NCBI RefSeq assembly: GCF_021390475.1 | Contig: NZ_JAJUWS010000045.1 | Location: 1-53,815, forward strand | Direction: 5' to 3' | DNA length: 53,815 bases | Source of the DNA: Streptomyces sp. ST2-7A | GTDB lineage: Bacteria; Actinomycetota; Actinomycetes; Streptomycetales; Streptomycetaceae | Shown: in pieces, positions 8,502 through 19,388 of the stretch | Position numbering within the stretch: the first letter of the stretch is position 1 | Layout: each line of letters opens with the position of its first letter | Position numbers and translations under genes: made by a program | The notes under the pieces: generated by a model | Seen by the model: the letters and a program-made list of their open reading frames with translations, nothing else | The model's database searches: none | What the model was told of the DNA's origin: nothing

Positions 8502-9401
8502 ATGACCGGCGACACCGGTGAGGAGTGGGCGAACGGCCGGTTGGTCGAGGAGCCCGCCACATTCGATCTCGACGGACCCGTCGAGGAGGTCCAGCTCCGG
8601 CTGGTCAACGGCGCGGTCAACATCGTCGGCGCCGGGGGCGCCGATGGTGTGCCGGGCTCCTCCGGCGCGGCGCTGGAGATCTCCGAGGTGCGGGGCGCGC
8701 CCCTGCGGGTGACCCGCGAGGGCACCCGACTGGTCATCGGCTACGACGACGTGCCCTGGCAGGGATTCCTCCGCTTCTTCGATCGCGGCGTTCCCGAGCG
8801 CCGCGCGGTGGTCTCGCTCTCGGTGCCCGCGACCGCCCGGCTGAACATCGGCGTGGTCGGCGCCCCCGCCGTGATCTCCGGCCTCGCCGGGGACACCTGC
8901 GTGCGCAGCGTGAGCGGGGACGTCACCCTGATCGGCCTCGCCGGGGCCGTGCGGGCCGAGACCGTCTCCGGCTCCCTGGAGGCCGAGTCGCTCACCGGCG
9001 ACCTGCGCTTCACCACGGTCTCCGGGGACCTCACCCTGGTCGGCCACGAGGGGGCGTCGGTCCGCGCCGACTCCGTCGCCGGCGGGGTGCTGCTCGACCT
9101 GGCCCCCGTTCCCGGTCCGCGCGAGGTCCGGCTGCAGAGCGTCTCCGGTGAGCTGGCCGTCCGCCTCCCCGATCAGCCGGGCGCCGTCGTCGGCGCGCAC
9201 ACCGCCGCCGGCTCCCTCTCCAGCGAGTTCGAGGCGCTCACCGCCGAGAACCAGTGGGGGTCGCGCCGCCTGACCGGCACCCTCGGCGCGGGCGCCGGTT
9301 CGGTGCGCCTGTCCACCGTCTCCGGGGCGATCACCCTGCTCCGTCGGCCCGCCGGCCCCGAGGAGACCGAAACCGCCGGCACCCTGCGGAAGGACGTCTG
9401 A
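8502..9401 (+). CDS. DUF4097 family beta-strand-repeat protein
   Basis: The protein has 299 residues. After about 60 residues it is made of short repeating beta-strand units of the kind found in DUF4097 proteins: VSGDVTLIGLAGAVRAETVSGSLEAESLTGDLRFTTVSGDLTL and similar, which should fold into a right-handed beta-helix-like solenoid. No signal peptide or membrane segment is visible, so it is probably cytoplasmic or peripherally associated. GGGAGG precedes the ATG. Its stop is one base before the start of the PadR regulator gene, so the two form an operon behind the palindromic promoter. DUF4097 genes are often paired with PadR-type regulators, but a biochemical role is unknown. Confidence 0.85.
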   Translation: MTGDTGEEWANGRLVEEPATFDLDGPVEEVQLRLVNGAVNIVGAGGADGVPGSSGAALEISEVRGAPLRVTREGTRLVIGYDDVPWQGFLRFFDRGVPERRAVVSLSVPATARLNIGVVGAPAVISGLAGDTCVRSVSGDVTLIGLAGAVRAETVSGSLEAESLTGDLRFTTVSGDLTLVGHEGASVRADSVAGGVLLDLAPVPGPREVRLQSVSGELAVRLPDQPGAVVGAHTAAGSLSSEFEALTAENQWGSRRLTGTLGAGAGSVRLSTVSGAITLLRRPAGPEETETAGTLRKDV

Positions 9402-9402
9402 C

Positions 9403-10629
9403 ATGCCCCCCGTCTTCGGTCACGGCCGCCTGCGGCTGTACCTGCTCAAGCTGCTCGCCGAATCCCCGCGTCACGGCTACGAGGTGATCCGTCTGCTGGA
9501 ACAGCGCTTCCAGGGGTTGTACGCGCCCTCGGCCGGCACCGTCTACCCCCGACTCGCCAAGCTCGAGGCGGAGGGTCTGGTCACCCACACCACCGAGGGC
9601 GGGCGAAAGGTCTACTCCCTCACCCCGGAGGGGCGGGCCGAGCTCGCCGCGCGGGAGCAGGAGCTGACCCGCCTGGAGCGGGAGATCCACGACTCCCTCG
9701 CCGCCTTGGCCGGTGACCTCCGGGAGGACGTGCACGGCTCCGCGCGGACCCTGCGCGAGGAGATGCGCCGGGCCGCCGACCGCGCCCGGCGGGAAGCGGG
9801 CGTCGGTGGTGCCGCCGGGTCGGCTCGCTTCCGCAAGGGCGGCCCCGATCGCCGGGGCGCCGGTGGGCCCTTCGGCGAGGGCGGCCCGTTCGGCCCGGGT
9901 GGCCCCTTCGGCCCGGGTGGCCCCTTCGGCGGAAACCCGGAAGAGCCCACCGCCGACCCCGGTCGGCGGGGTGAGGGCAGGCCGGATGACGATCGCGGCC
10001 CCGCCGACCGGGCGGGGAACCGCACGGACGACCACACCCCGGGTCCCGACACCGGCGGGGGCACGGAGTGGCGGGCCCGGTACGAGGAGGCCGGTCGCGA
10101 GGCCCGCGAGCACTGGGAGGAGGCCGCGCGCCGCATCCAGGAGCGGGTCCAGCGGCACGCCGTCGGCGGTGACTGGCAGAGCGCCGTCCGCGAGGGCCTG
10201 GAGGGCCTGGGGCGCGAGTTCGGCGCCTGGAGCCGGGCCGGCGGTTACACGATGCCCTGGCCGGGTTGGCCGGCGGACCGAACCGCCGAGGAGGCGGAGG
10301 AGCCGGCGTACGAGCAGGAGCGCCGGGGCACCGACGCCCCGGGGGCGAACGACCCGAGCGGCCGCGCCACCGGCGACGATCACGAGGGGCACCGGGCGGG
10401 TGACGACACCGGTGCCGAGGAGGAACCCGACACCCCGGAGGCCGCCGCCGAGCGGTTGCGGGAGCTGCGGGGGCTGCTGGACGACCTGCGCGACGAGGTG
10501 CGGGACGCCGGGCGCGATCACGGCGTCTCCCCCGGTCAGCTGCGCGAGGCCCGGCGGCTGCTCTCGGAGACCTCGGCGCACCTGGGCGCGCTGCTGCGCG
10601 ACCCGGAGGCCCACCAGCGGTCGCGCTGA
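9403..10629 (+). CDS. PadR family transcriptional regulator with long low-complexity linker
   Basis: The protein has 408 residues, about twice the usual PadR length. The winged helix is N-terminal (LRLYLLKLLAESPRHGYEVIRLLEQRF, then SAGTVYPRLAKLEAEGLV and the wing TEGGRKVYSLTPEG). A charged helix with coiled-coil character follows (about 80-130), then a Gly/Pro/Phe repeat tract (units of GGPFG, about 150-180), a charged disordered region, a second helical block (about 220-265) and a final helix (LRELRGLLDDLRDEVRDAG). It starts one base after the DUF4097 stop. It probably represses its own operon through the palindrome near 8428-8437 (inference). The long tail may sense membrane or partner state; its function is unknown. 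Confidence 0.88.
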   Translation: MPPVFGHGRLRLYLLKLLAESPRHGYEVIRLLEQRFQGLYAPSAGTVYPRLAKLEAEGLVTHTTEGGRKVYSLTPEGRAELAAREQELTRLEREIHDSLAALAGDLREDVHGSARTLREEMRRAADRARREAGVGGAAGSARFRKGGPDRRGAGGPFGEGGPFGPGGPFGPGGPFGGNPEEPTADPGRRGEGRPDDDRGPADRAGNRTDDHTPGPDTGGGTEWRARYEEAGREAREHWEEAARRIQERVQRHAVGGDWQSAVREGLEGLGREFGAWSRAGGYTMPWPGWPADRTAEEAEEPAYEQERRGTDAPGANDPSGRATGDDHEGHRAGDDTGAEEEPDTPEAAAERLRELRGLLDDLRDEVRDAGRDHGVSPGQLREARRLLSETSAHLGALLRDPEAHQRSR

Positions 10630-10765
10630 CGCCCCGGGGGGGGCCGGGGCGTCCCCGCCCGGGCCTCCCCGGGGCCCGGTCCCGGACCCCGGGGAGGCCC
10701 GCTTCGCAGGGGCCCCTCCCCGGGGGTGCGGATGCCGGGGGCCCGGGACGTTTCTCTACCGGGGC

Positions 10766-10819
10766 CCCGACACCGGCCGCCCGAGACCGCACCCCCGGTG
10801 TCGGGCGGCCGGTGTCGGG
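10766..10819. terminator. Bidirectional terminator between convergent genes
   Basis: Perfect 19-bp arms at 10766-10784 and 10801-10819 flank a 16-base loop. It lies in the 273-bp gap between the PadR gene (+) and the receptor gene (-), whose stops face it. The rest of the gap (10630-10765) is GC-rich with further short inverted repeats and no gene. Confidence 0.75.
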
Positions 10820-10902
10820 TTCGCCGGGACCACGGGGGCGGGCTCCGTCCCCGACCGGCCGATGGCCGGGCGGGTCCGCCTCCGTGCCCCACCCCCGGAT
10901 TC

Positions 10903-13776
<2,874 letters not shown>

Positions 13777-13909
13777 GGGGGAAGCATCACCCGGAGAAAC
13801 GGCCGCCCACCCCCCATCGGCCTCTTCCGTTACCGTATGGTGACACCACGTATCGAACCGGTGTCGAAGTCCGTACCGGGCCCGGTGGTGGACCCGTGCC
13901 GAACGGATC

Positions 13910-13955
13910 CCGGCGGGTCGGGGCGCCATCCCGGGGTGGCGACCCGACCCGCCGG
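13910..13955 (-). terminator. Hairpin after the dehydrogenase gene
   Basis: Arms of 13 bp (13910-13922 and 13943-13955) plus five further pairs inside (13924-13928 with 13937-13941) and an 8-base loop. It begins 14 bases past the leftward stop at 13970. Confidence 0.75.
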
Positions 13956-13969
13956 GTGGGGGTTCACCG

Positions 13970-14932
13970 TCAGAGGGTGAAGACGACCTTGCCGAAGAGG
14001 TCGCCGGAGGCCATCCGCGCGAAGCCCTCACGGGCCCGCTCGAGCGGCATCACCGAGTCGATGACCGGCCGCACCCCCCTGGTCGCGCAGAAGTTCAGCA
14101 GGCCGGCCAGTTCCTCCTTGGTCCCCATGGTGGAACCGACCACCTTCAGCTCCAGGAAGAAGACGCGTTGCAGTTCCACCGAGGGCGGGTTGGGGCCGGA
14201 GGTGGCACCCGAGATGACCATGGTGCCGCCGCGCCGCAGGCTCTTGACGGAGTGGGACCAGGTGGCGGCGCCGACGGTCTCGATGACCGCGTCCACCCGG
14301 CGCGGCAGACGGGCGCCCGGCTCGACCGCGAGTTCCGCGCCGAGCTCCTCGGCGCGCCGACGCTTGGCCTCGTCCCGACTGGTGGCGAAGACCCGGAGGC
14401 CGGCCGCCGCGCCCAGCACGATCGCGGCGGTGGCCACGCCGCCGCCCGCCCCCTGCACGAGCACACTGTCACCGGGCCGCACGCCGGCGTTGGTGAACAG
14501 CATCCGGTAGGCGGTCAGCCAGGCCGTGGAGAGACAGGCCGCCTCCTCGAATGACAGTTCGGCGGGCTTGGGCAACACGTTCCACTGCGGGACCGCCACG
14601 CGCCGGGCGAAGGTGCCCTGGTACTTCTCCGTGAGGATGGTGGGTTGTTCGCGGGGGCCCACACCGTGACCGGTGGCCCCGATCACCGGATAGACGACGA
14701 CCTCGTTGCCGTCGGCGTCGGTACCCGCCGCGTCACAGCCCAGGATCATGGGCAGCGATTCCTCGGACAGGCCGACACCGCGCAGGGTCCACAGGTCGTG
14801 GTGGTTGAGGGAGGCGGCCCGGACATCGATGGTGGTCCACTGGGGCGGGGCCTCCGGTTCCGGTCGTTCGCCCAGTTCGAGGGCGTCGAGGGGGTTCCCG
14901 GGGTCGAATCGCGCGGCATAAACGGCAAACAT
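13970..14932 (-). CDS. Zinc-binding-type (MDR) alcohol dehydrogenase / quinone oxidoreductase family protein
   Basis: A 320-residue medium-chain dehydrogenase/reductase. The GroES-like N-terminal half has VRAASLNHHDLWTLRGVG and MILGCDAAG. The NAD(P)-binding half carries VLVQGAGGGVATAAIVLGAAAGLRVFATSRDEAKRRRAEELGA. The GAGGGVA pattern and a basic residue after the second strand suggest NADPH use. The structural-zinc cysteine cluster is absent, so it fits the zinc-free quinone reductase or YhdH-like branch. ATG 14932 is chosen because conserved sequence begins at MFAVYAARFDPGNPL. It is divergent from the GNAT gene at 15152, with a 219-bp shared upstream region in which I see no clear promoter boxes. 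The substrate is unknown. Confidence 0.88.
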   Translation of the reverse strand: MFAVYAARFDPGNPLDALELGERPEPEAPPQWTTIDVRAASLNHHDLWTLRGVGLSEESLPMILGCDAAGTDADGNEVVVYPVIGATGHGVGPREQPTILTEKYQGTFARRVAVPQWNVLPKPAELSFEEAACLSTAWLTAYRMLFTNAGVRPGDSVLVQGAGGGVATAAIVLGAAAGLRVFATSRDEAKRRRAEELGAELAVEPGARLPRRVDAVIETVGAATWSHSVKSLRRGGTMVISGATSGPNPPSVELQRVFFLELKVVGSTMGTKEELAGLLNFCATRGVRPVIDSVMPLERAREGFARMASGDLFGKVVFTL

Positions 14933-15151
14933 GATCCCCAAGCTAACCGCGGCCGGGAGGAGCGGCCAGGGGGACGTGCCGTAAGCGATCCACATCACCG
15001 ACGCGCCGGGACGGCTTCGGGAAGGACCGGGGGCGGCACGGCGGTCGCGTCGCACTTCCCGTCGGCGCCCTCGAAGCGGGAGAATGGGAAGGTTCCCCGA
15101 CGTGCTGCCGGCGCACCGCCGCAGACGGGGGTGGGGCGGAAGGAGTGAACG

Positions 15152-15700
15152 ATGGGTGAGGTCTTCCTGCGGCGCCTGAGCCGGTGGCAGGCGGAGGATC
15201 AGCGCGCGGCGCTGGCGGACCTGCACGAGAACGCCTACCGGGATCAGCCGGAGGCGATTCAGCGGGAGCGCGAGGACTTCCTGGAGCGCTTCGCCGACCA
15301 CATCCAACAGCCGGAGTTCGACATGGTCATCGCGAGCGACCCGGCGTTGGTCGGCTGTGCCTACGGCTTTCGGATCGACCGGCACGGCAGTTGGCTGGAC
15401 CGCTTCTCGACGGTGCCGCACGAGTTGGAGGAGTTGGCCGAGCTGACCAGCTCCCGGAAGTTGTTCCTGGTCGCGGAGTTGATGGTGCGCCCGGAACACC
15501 GGCGGCGGGGGGTCGGCGGCCGGCTGCTGGACCAGCTGTTGTCACGGGTGGGCACGCCGGTGGCGGTGGCGCTGCTGGATCCGGGTGACGCCGACGCCCG
15601 GGCCACCTTCGGGGTGTGGGGGTGGGAGAAGACCGGTCTGCTGATGCCGCGCGGGGACGCGGGCCCGCTGGAGGCGTGGAGCCTGCGCATGGACCGCTGA
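15152..15700 (+). CDS. GNAT family N-acetyltransferase
   Basis: The protein has 182 residues. The acetyl-CoA binding signature is clear in LFLVAELMVRPEHRRRGVGGRLLDQLL (about residues 108-132, the R/QxxGxG/A loop). The preceding strand FDMVIASDPALVGCAYGFRID and the closing ARATFGVWGWEKTGLLMPRGD complete the GNAT fold. A purine-rich GGGGCGGAAGGAG precedes the ATG by about 7 bases. It probably acetylates a small-molecule or protein amine; the substrate is not deducible. It converges on the ABC transporter genes across a strong bidirectional hairpin. Confidence 0.88.
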   Translation: MGEVFLRRLSRWQAEDQRAALADLHENAYRDQPEAIQREREDFLERFADHIQQPEFDMVIASDPALVGCAYGFRIDRHGSWLDRFSTVPHELEELAELTSSRKLFLVAELMVRPEHRRRGVGGRLLDQLLSRVGTPVAVALLDPGDADARATFGVWGWEKTGLLMPRGDAGPLEAWSLRMDR

Positions 15701-15713
15701 GGGTTCCCCGGAA

Positions 15714-15771
15714 CCGACCCGGGCCCGGTCGCCCCACCCCGTATCGGGTGGGGCGCCCGGGCCCGGGTCGG
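15714..15771. terminator. Bidirectional terminator, 26-bp arms
   Basis: Arms 15714-15739 and 15746-15771 pair with a single mismatch around a 6-base loop. It sits between the stops of the GNAT gene (+) and the ABC ATPase gene (-). Confidence 0.85.
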
Positions 15772-15826
15772 ACGGGGCCGGTCCGGAGCGCGCCGCCCGG
15801 CTCGTGCCGGCCCGGACCGTGCCCGC

Positions 15827-16642
15827 TCAGAGCACCTTGGAGAGGAAGGCCCGGGTGCGTTCGTGTTGGGGGTTGGTCAGTACCTCCCGGGGGCTGCCGG
15901 CCTCGACCACCATGCCGGCGTCCATGAAGACCAGCGAGTCGCCGACCTCGCGGGCGAAGCCCATCTCGTGGGTGACCACGATCATGGTCATGCCCTCCTC
16001 GGCGAGCTGCCGCATGACGTCGAGCACCTCACCGACCAGTTCGGGGTCGAGGGCGGAGGTCGGCTCGTCGAAGAGCATGAGCTTGGGCTCCATCGCCAGG
16101 GCGCGGGCGATCGCCACCCGCTGCTGCTGGCCGCCGGAGAGCTGCGCCGGGTAGTTGCGCATCCGGTCCGCCAGGCCGACCCGCTCCAGCAGCCGCTCGG
16201 CCTGCTCGCGGGCCGCCTTCCTGGACTTCCCCTTGACCTGGACGGGGGCCTCCATGACGTTCTCCAGCGCCGTCATGTGGGGGAAGAGGTTGAAGCGCTG
16301 GAAGACCATGCCGATGTCCCGGCGCCGCCGGGCCACCTCGCGCTCGCGCATCTCGTAGAGCTTGTCGCCCTTCTGGCGGTAGCCCACCAGGTCGCCGTCC
16401 ACCCACAGCCGGCCGGCGTTGATCTTCTCCAGGTGGTTGATGCAGCGCAGGAAGGTGGACTTGCCCGAGCCGGAGGGGCCGACCAGGCAGAAGACCTCTC
16501 CGTTGCGGACCTCCAGGTCGATGCCGCGCAGCACCTCGACCAGGCCGAAGGACTTGTGGACCCGCTCGGCCCGGACCATCGGGCCGGGGCCCCCCGTGCC
16601 GAGGGGGGCGGGGGCCGCCCCGGTGCCCGTCGTGTCGCTCAT
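15827..16642 (-). CDS. Polar amino acid ABC transporter, ATP-binding protein (GlnQ/GluA type)
   Basis: The 271-residue ATPase has Walker A GPSGSGKST, the Q-loop in IGMVFQRFNLFPHMTALENVMEAPVQV, ABC signature LSGGQQQR, Walker B LMLFDEPTSALDPE and the switch His in VVTHEMGFAREVGDSLVFMDAG. The NLFPHMTALENV and HEMGFAREV wording is typical of the polar amino acid (PAAT) family. It powers import with the permease encoded immediately upstream. The two genes overlap by 4 bases (ATGA, 16639-16642). The operon order is binding protein, permease, ATPase, read leftward. Glutamate or glutamine is the most likely substrate, by family only. Confidence 0.93.
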   Translation of the reverse strand: MSDTTGTGAAPAPLGTGGPGPMVRAERVHKSFGLVEVLRGIDLEVRNGEVFCLVGPSGSGKSTFLRCINHLEKINAGRLWVDGDLVGYRQKGDKLYEMREREVARRRRDIGMVFQRFNLFPHMTALENVMEAPVQVKGKSRKAAREQAERLLERVGLADRMRNYPAQLSGGQQQRVAIARALAMEPKLMLFDEPTSALDPELVGEVLDVMRQLAEEGMTMIVVTHEMGFAREVGDSLVFMDAGMVVEAGSPREVLTNPQHERTRAFLSKVL

Positions 16643-17652
16643 ACCCTCTCCCTCCCGACGGTGCTGCGGACCCGGAACGCGGTGAGCTGGGCGCGCAGGC
16701 GTGTCAGCGGGCCCTCGGGGCGGGGAGCGTTGTCGGTGCCCCGGGCGAAGTGCCGCTCCAGGTAGTACTGGCCGACGCTGAACACGGTGGTGAGCAGCAG
16801 GTAGACGATGGAGACGACGATCAGCATCTCCATCACGGCCAGGGTCCGCGAGGAGATGTTCCGGCCGGCGAGGAACAGCTCCTGGTACTGGATGGCGTAG
16901 GCCAGCGAGGAGGTCTTGAGCATGTTGATGAACTCGTTGCCGGTCGGCGGGATGATCACCCGCATCGCCTGCGGGAGCACGATCCGCCGCATGGTGCGGG
17001 GCGGTGACATGCCCAGGGCGTGGGCCGCCTCGGTCTGGCCCCGGTCCACGGACTGGATGCCGGCGCGGCTGATCTCCGCCATGTAGGCGGCCTCGTTGAG
17101 TCCCAGGCCCAGCAGCGCGGCCAGGAAGGGCGTCATCACCGTGTTCATGTCCTCGGACCAGAAGCCGAGGTTCACCACGGGGAAGATCAGCGCCAGGTTG
17201 TACCAGAGGAAGAGCTGGACCAGCACGGGCGTGCCGCGGAAGAACCAGATGTAGCCCCAGGCCACGCCGGAGAGCACCGGGTTCGAGGAGAGCCGCATGA
17301 TCGCCAGGACGGTGCCCAGGACGACACCGAGCAGCATCGCGTAGATGGTGATCTGGAGGGTGTTCCAGGCGCCGGCGAGGATGGTCTCGTGGGTGAGGTA
17401 GTCCCCGACCACGGTCCAGCTGACGTCGGCGTTGGCGAAGGCGAGGACGAGCAGGGCCAGCAGGCCCATGACGACGGCCGCGCCGACCCAGCGTCCGTAG
17501 TGACGGACCGGGATCGCCTTGATCATCTCGGGCGGTGGGCCGTCGCCGGGGGGCGGGGCGGCGGTCGCGCCGACCTGCTCGGCGGAGGCGGACGGGGCGG
17601 CTTTCCGGCCCCCCGGGCCGGGTTCCCCGGGGGGCGGGACGTCGTCGGGCAC
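16639..17652 (-). CDS. Polar amino acid ABC transporter permease
   Basis: The protein has 337 residues from GTG 17652. A 50-residue Pro-rich cytosolic leader precedes IPVRHYGRWVGAAVVMGLLALLVLAF. It has about five membrane segments and the PAAT permease motif with the EAA loop (GLGLNEAAYMAEISRAGIQSVDRGQTEAAHALGMS, then RIVLPQAMRVIIPPTGNEFINMLKTSSLAYAI). It forms the channel with the ATPase. GTG 17652 is preferred because AAGG lies 10 bases upstream and homologues, as I recall them, have only a short leader. The frame is open to a GTG at 17742, which would add 30 residues. A hairpin separates it from the binding-protein gene upstream. Confidence 0.9.
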   Translation of the reverse strand: MPDDVPPPGEPGPGGRKAAPSASAEQVGATAAPPPGDGPPPEMIKAIPVRHYGRWVGAAVVMGLLALLVLAFANADVSWTVVGDYLTHETILAGAWNTLQITIYAMLLGVVLGTVLAIMRLSSNPVLSGVAWGYIWFFRGTPVLVQLFLWYNLALIFPVVNLGFWSEDMNTVMTPFLAALLGLGLNEAAYMAEISRAGIQSVDRGQTEAAHALGMSPPRTMRRIVLPQAMRVIIPPTGNEFINMLKTSSLAYAIQYQELFLAGRNISSRTLAVMEMLIVVSIVYLLLTTVFSVGQYYLERHFARGTDNAPRPEGPLTRLRAQLTAFRVRSTVGRERV

Positions 17653-17762
17653 GGGTTCTACGCCTTCACTGCCGTCGGGTGGGGTGGTGCGGCTCCGGGC
17701 CGATGGGCCGGAAGCCGGGGGCGGGCACGCCGCGGGTGACACGGGGCCGCGGATCTCCGGGG

Positions 17763-17799
17763 CCCGGCGGCCGGCCGTGGTTCACGACCGGCCGCCGGG
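17763..17799 (-). terminator. Intercistronic hairpin between binding protein and permease genes
   Basis: Perfect 12-bp arms (17763-17774 and 17788-17799) with a 13-base loop, starting 9 bases downstream of the binding-protein stop. In an ABC operon this position usually gives partial termination or 3'-end protection, so that binding protein is made in excess (inference). Confidence 0.65.
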
Positions 17800-17807
17800 T
17801 GGAGAGG

Positions 17808-18752
17808 TCATTCGCCGGCGTTGACGGTGGCCGAGTCGATGGCGCCCGTCTCGGCGTCCCACTCCTCGAGCACCTCCTGGTAGGTGCCGTCGTCGATGAT
17901 CGCCTGGAGGGCCTGTTGCAGGGCGTCCCGCAGCTCGGCGTTGTCCTTGGGGACGGCGATGCCGTAGGGGGCGGCGTCGATCTGCTCACCGACCACCTCG
18001 AACAGCTCACCGTCGCGAGCGGTGGTCGCGTTGTAGAGGGCGACGGGGAAGTCGGTCACCACGACCTGGGCACGACCGCTCTGGAGCTGGGTGATCGACT
18101 CGTCGTCGGTGTCGTTGACGAGCATCTCGATGGGCTCGTCACAGCTCTCCTGCTGCCGCTCGACCAGGGCCTCGTTGGAGGTGCCTCGCTGGGAGGCGAC
18201 GGTCAGACCGCACAGGTCGTCGAGGGTCCCGATGCCCGCGGGGTTGTCGGCGGAGACCAACAGCGCGGACCCGGCCTCGAAGTAGTTGACGAAGTCGGCG
18301 CCGCCCTCGGCGTCCTCGCTCAGGCCCTCCTGCCGCTCGCGGGTGTCGGTCATCGCCGACATGATCACGTCGTAGCGGCCGGAGTTCATGCCCAGGACCA
18401 GGCCGTCGAAGGTGCCGTTGACGAACTCCATCGGAACACCGAGTTGCTCGGCCATGGCTCCGGCGATGGCCGGATCGATGCCGGTGACCTCGTTGTTCTC
18501 GTCGTAGTACTCGATGGGGGCGTAGGCGATGTCCGAGCCGACGGTGATCTTCCCGGCTTCCCGGATGTCCTCCGGCAGCTGGTCGTACAGGGGCGCGTCG
18601 GTGTTCACGGCGCCGGCGCCGGTGTCACCATCGCCGCCGTCGTCGTCGGAGCCACAGGCGCCGAGCACCAGCACACCGGCCGTGACCAGCGCGCTCGTGG
18701 CGAGGAGCCGGGAACGGCGGCGGAGGGACGGACGAGGGGAAGAGGGGGTCAT
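17808..18752 (-). CDS. Polar amino acid ABC transporter substrate-binding lipoprotein
   Basis: A 314-residue secreted lipoprotein. The signal peptide RRRSRLLATSALVTAGVLVLGAC has a lipobox, with Cys as the expected mature first residue. The body is a type II periplasmic-binding fold: ITVGSDIAYAPIEYYDENNEVTGIDPAIAGAMAEQLGV, GRYDVIMSAMTDTRERQEGL and LCGLTVASQRGTSNEALVERQQ. ATG 18752 is chosen because AGGAGG lies 8 bases upstream; a longer frame reaches 18818. It captures the amino acid outside the cell and hands it to the permease. It is the first gene of the three-gene leftward operon. Family resemblance suggests glutamate or glutamine. Confidence 0.92.
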   Translation of the reverse strand: MTPSSPRPSLRRRSRLLATSALVTAGVLVLGACGSDDDGGDGDTGAGAVNTDAPLYDQLPEDIREAGKITVGSDIAYAPIEYYDENNEVTGIDPAIAGAMAEQLGVPMEFVNGTFDGLVLGMNSGRYDVIMSAMTDTRERQEGLSEDAEGGADFVNYFEAGSALLVSADNPAGIGTLDDLCGLTVASQRGTSNEALVERQQESCDEPIEMLVNDTDDESITQLQSGRAQVVVTDFPVALYNATTARDGELFEVVGEQIDAAPYGIAVPKDNAELRDALQQALQAIIDDGTYQEVLEEWDAETGAIDSATVNAGE

Positions 18753-19388
18753 CGCGGTGTCCTCCTGCGGGATGGTGCGGGGGAGTGTGACGAGGGCGGG
18801 TGTGGAGGGGGTTTCCACGGGAAGCCGGGCACACGTCTTCGAGTGTCGCGACTTTTTGCCAATGGGCCGAATCCTGCCATCCGGAGGGATGACGTGCGTT
18901 CACCGCTGCGTCACGACCGCATAACGGACGCTTTCGGCCGGCGTGGTTCACCCGGTCGGATCGACGGCGGGCCGCCGACCGGGGCCCGGCACCCCGGCCA
19001 CCGGAGCACCCGACCCGCGTGATGAGACGAGGATCACGACCGCATTTCGGCCCGCCGTCCACCATCCCTCGCCGCTCCGTCCTCACAGGTGGTACCGGGT
19101 GCGGGCGGCGCGGGGGGTGTGGTCGGGAGGGCGCGCACCGGCTCGATTCACCCGGCGTTTCGCTCGGCACCGTGACAACCCACTCGTCCCGGCTCCGGGT
19201 GATCCGGTAGAACGGTCTGTTACACCCCTCACCCGGGGACCCGGGACGTGCGTGCGGCGCGTCCGGCGTTCGCAGCACCTCCCCGACGGCGGCCCAACCG
19301 CCGAACGGGCGGCGGACGTGGTACCCGCCCGCTCCCCCACCAGGGAGCGGTCACCCTCGACCAGCCATGTGATAAAGGGGTCAGAACA
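18753..19388. promoter_or_regulatory. 636-bp divergent promoter region, ABC operon / malic enzyme
   Basis: No gene is supported; the open frames here have poor codon pattern. On the minus strand TTGGCA (complement of 18859-18864) is followed by an AT-richer stretch and could be a -35 box for the binding-protein gene, but the -10 partner is weak. On the plus strand GTGACA at 19172-19177 and TAGAAC at 19208 are too far apart to be paired. AAGGGG about 8 bases before 19389 is the malic enzyme ribosome binding site. Confidence 0.35.
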
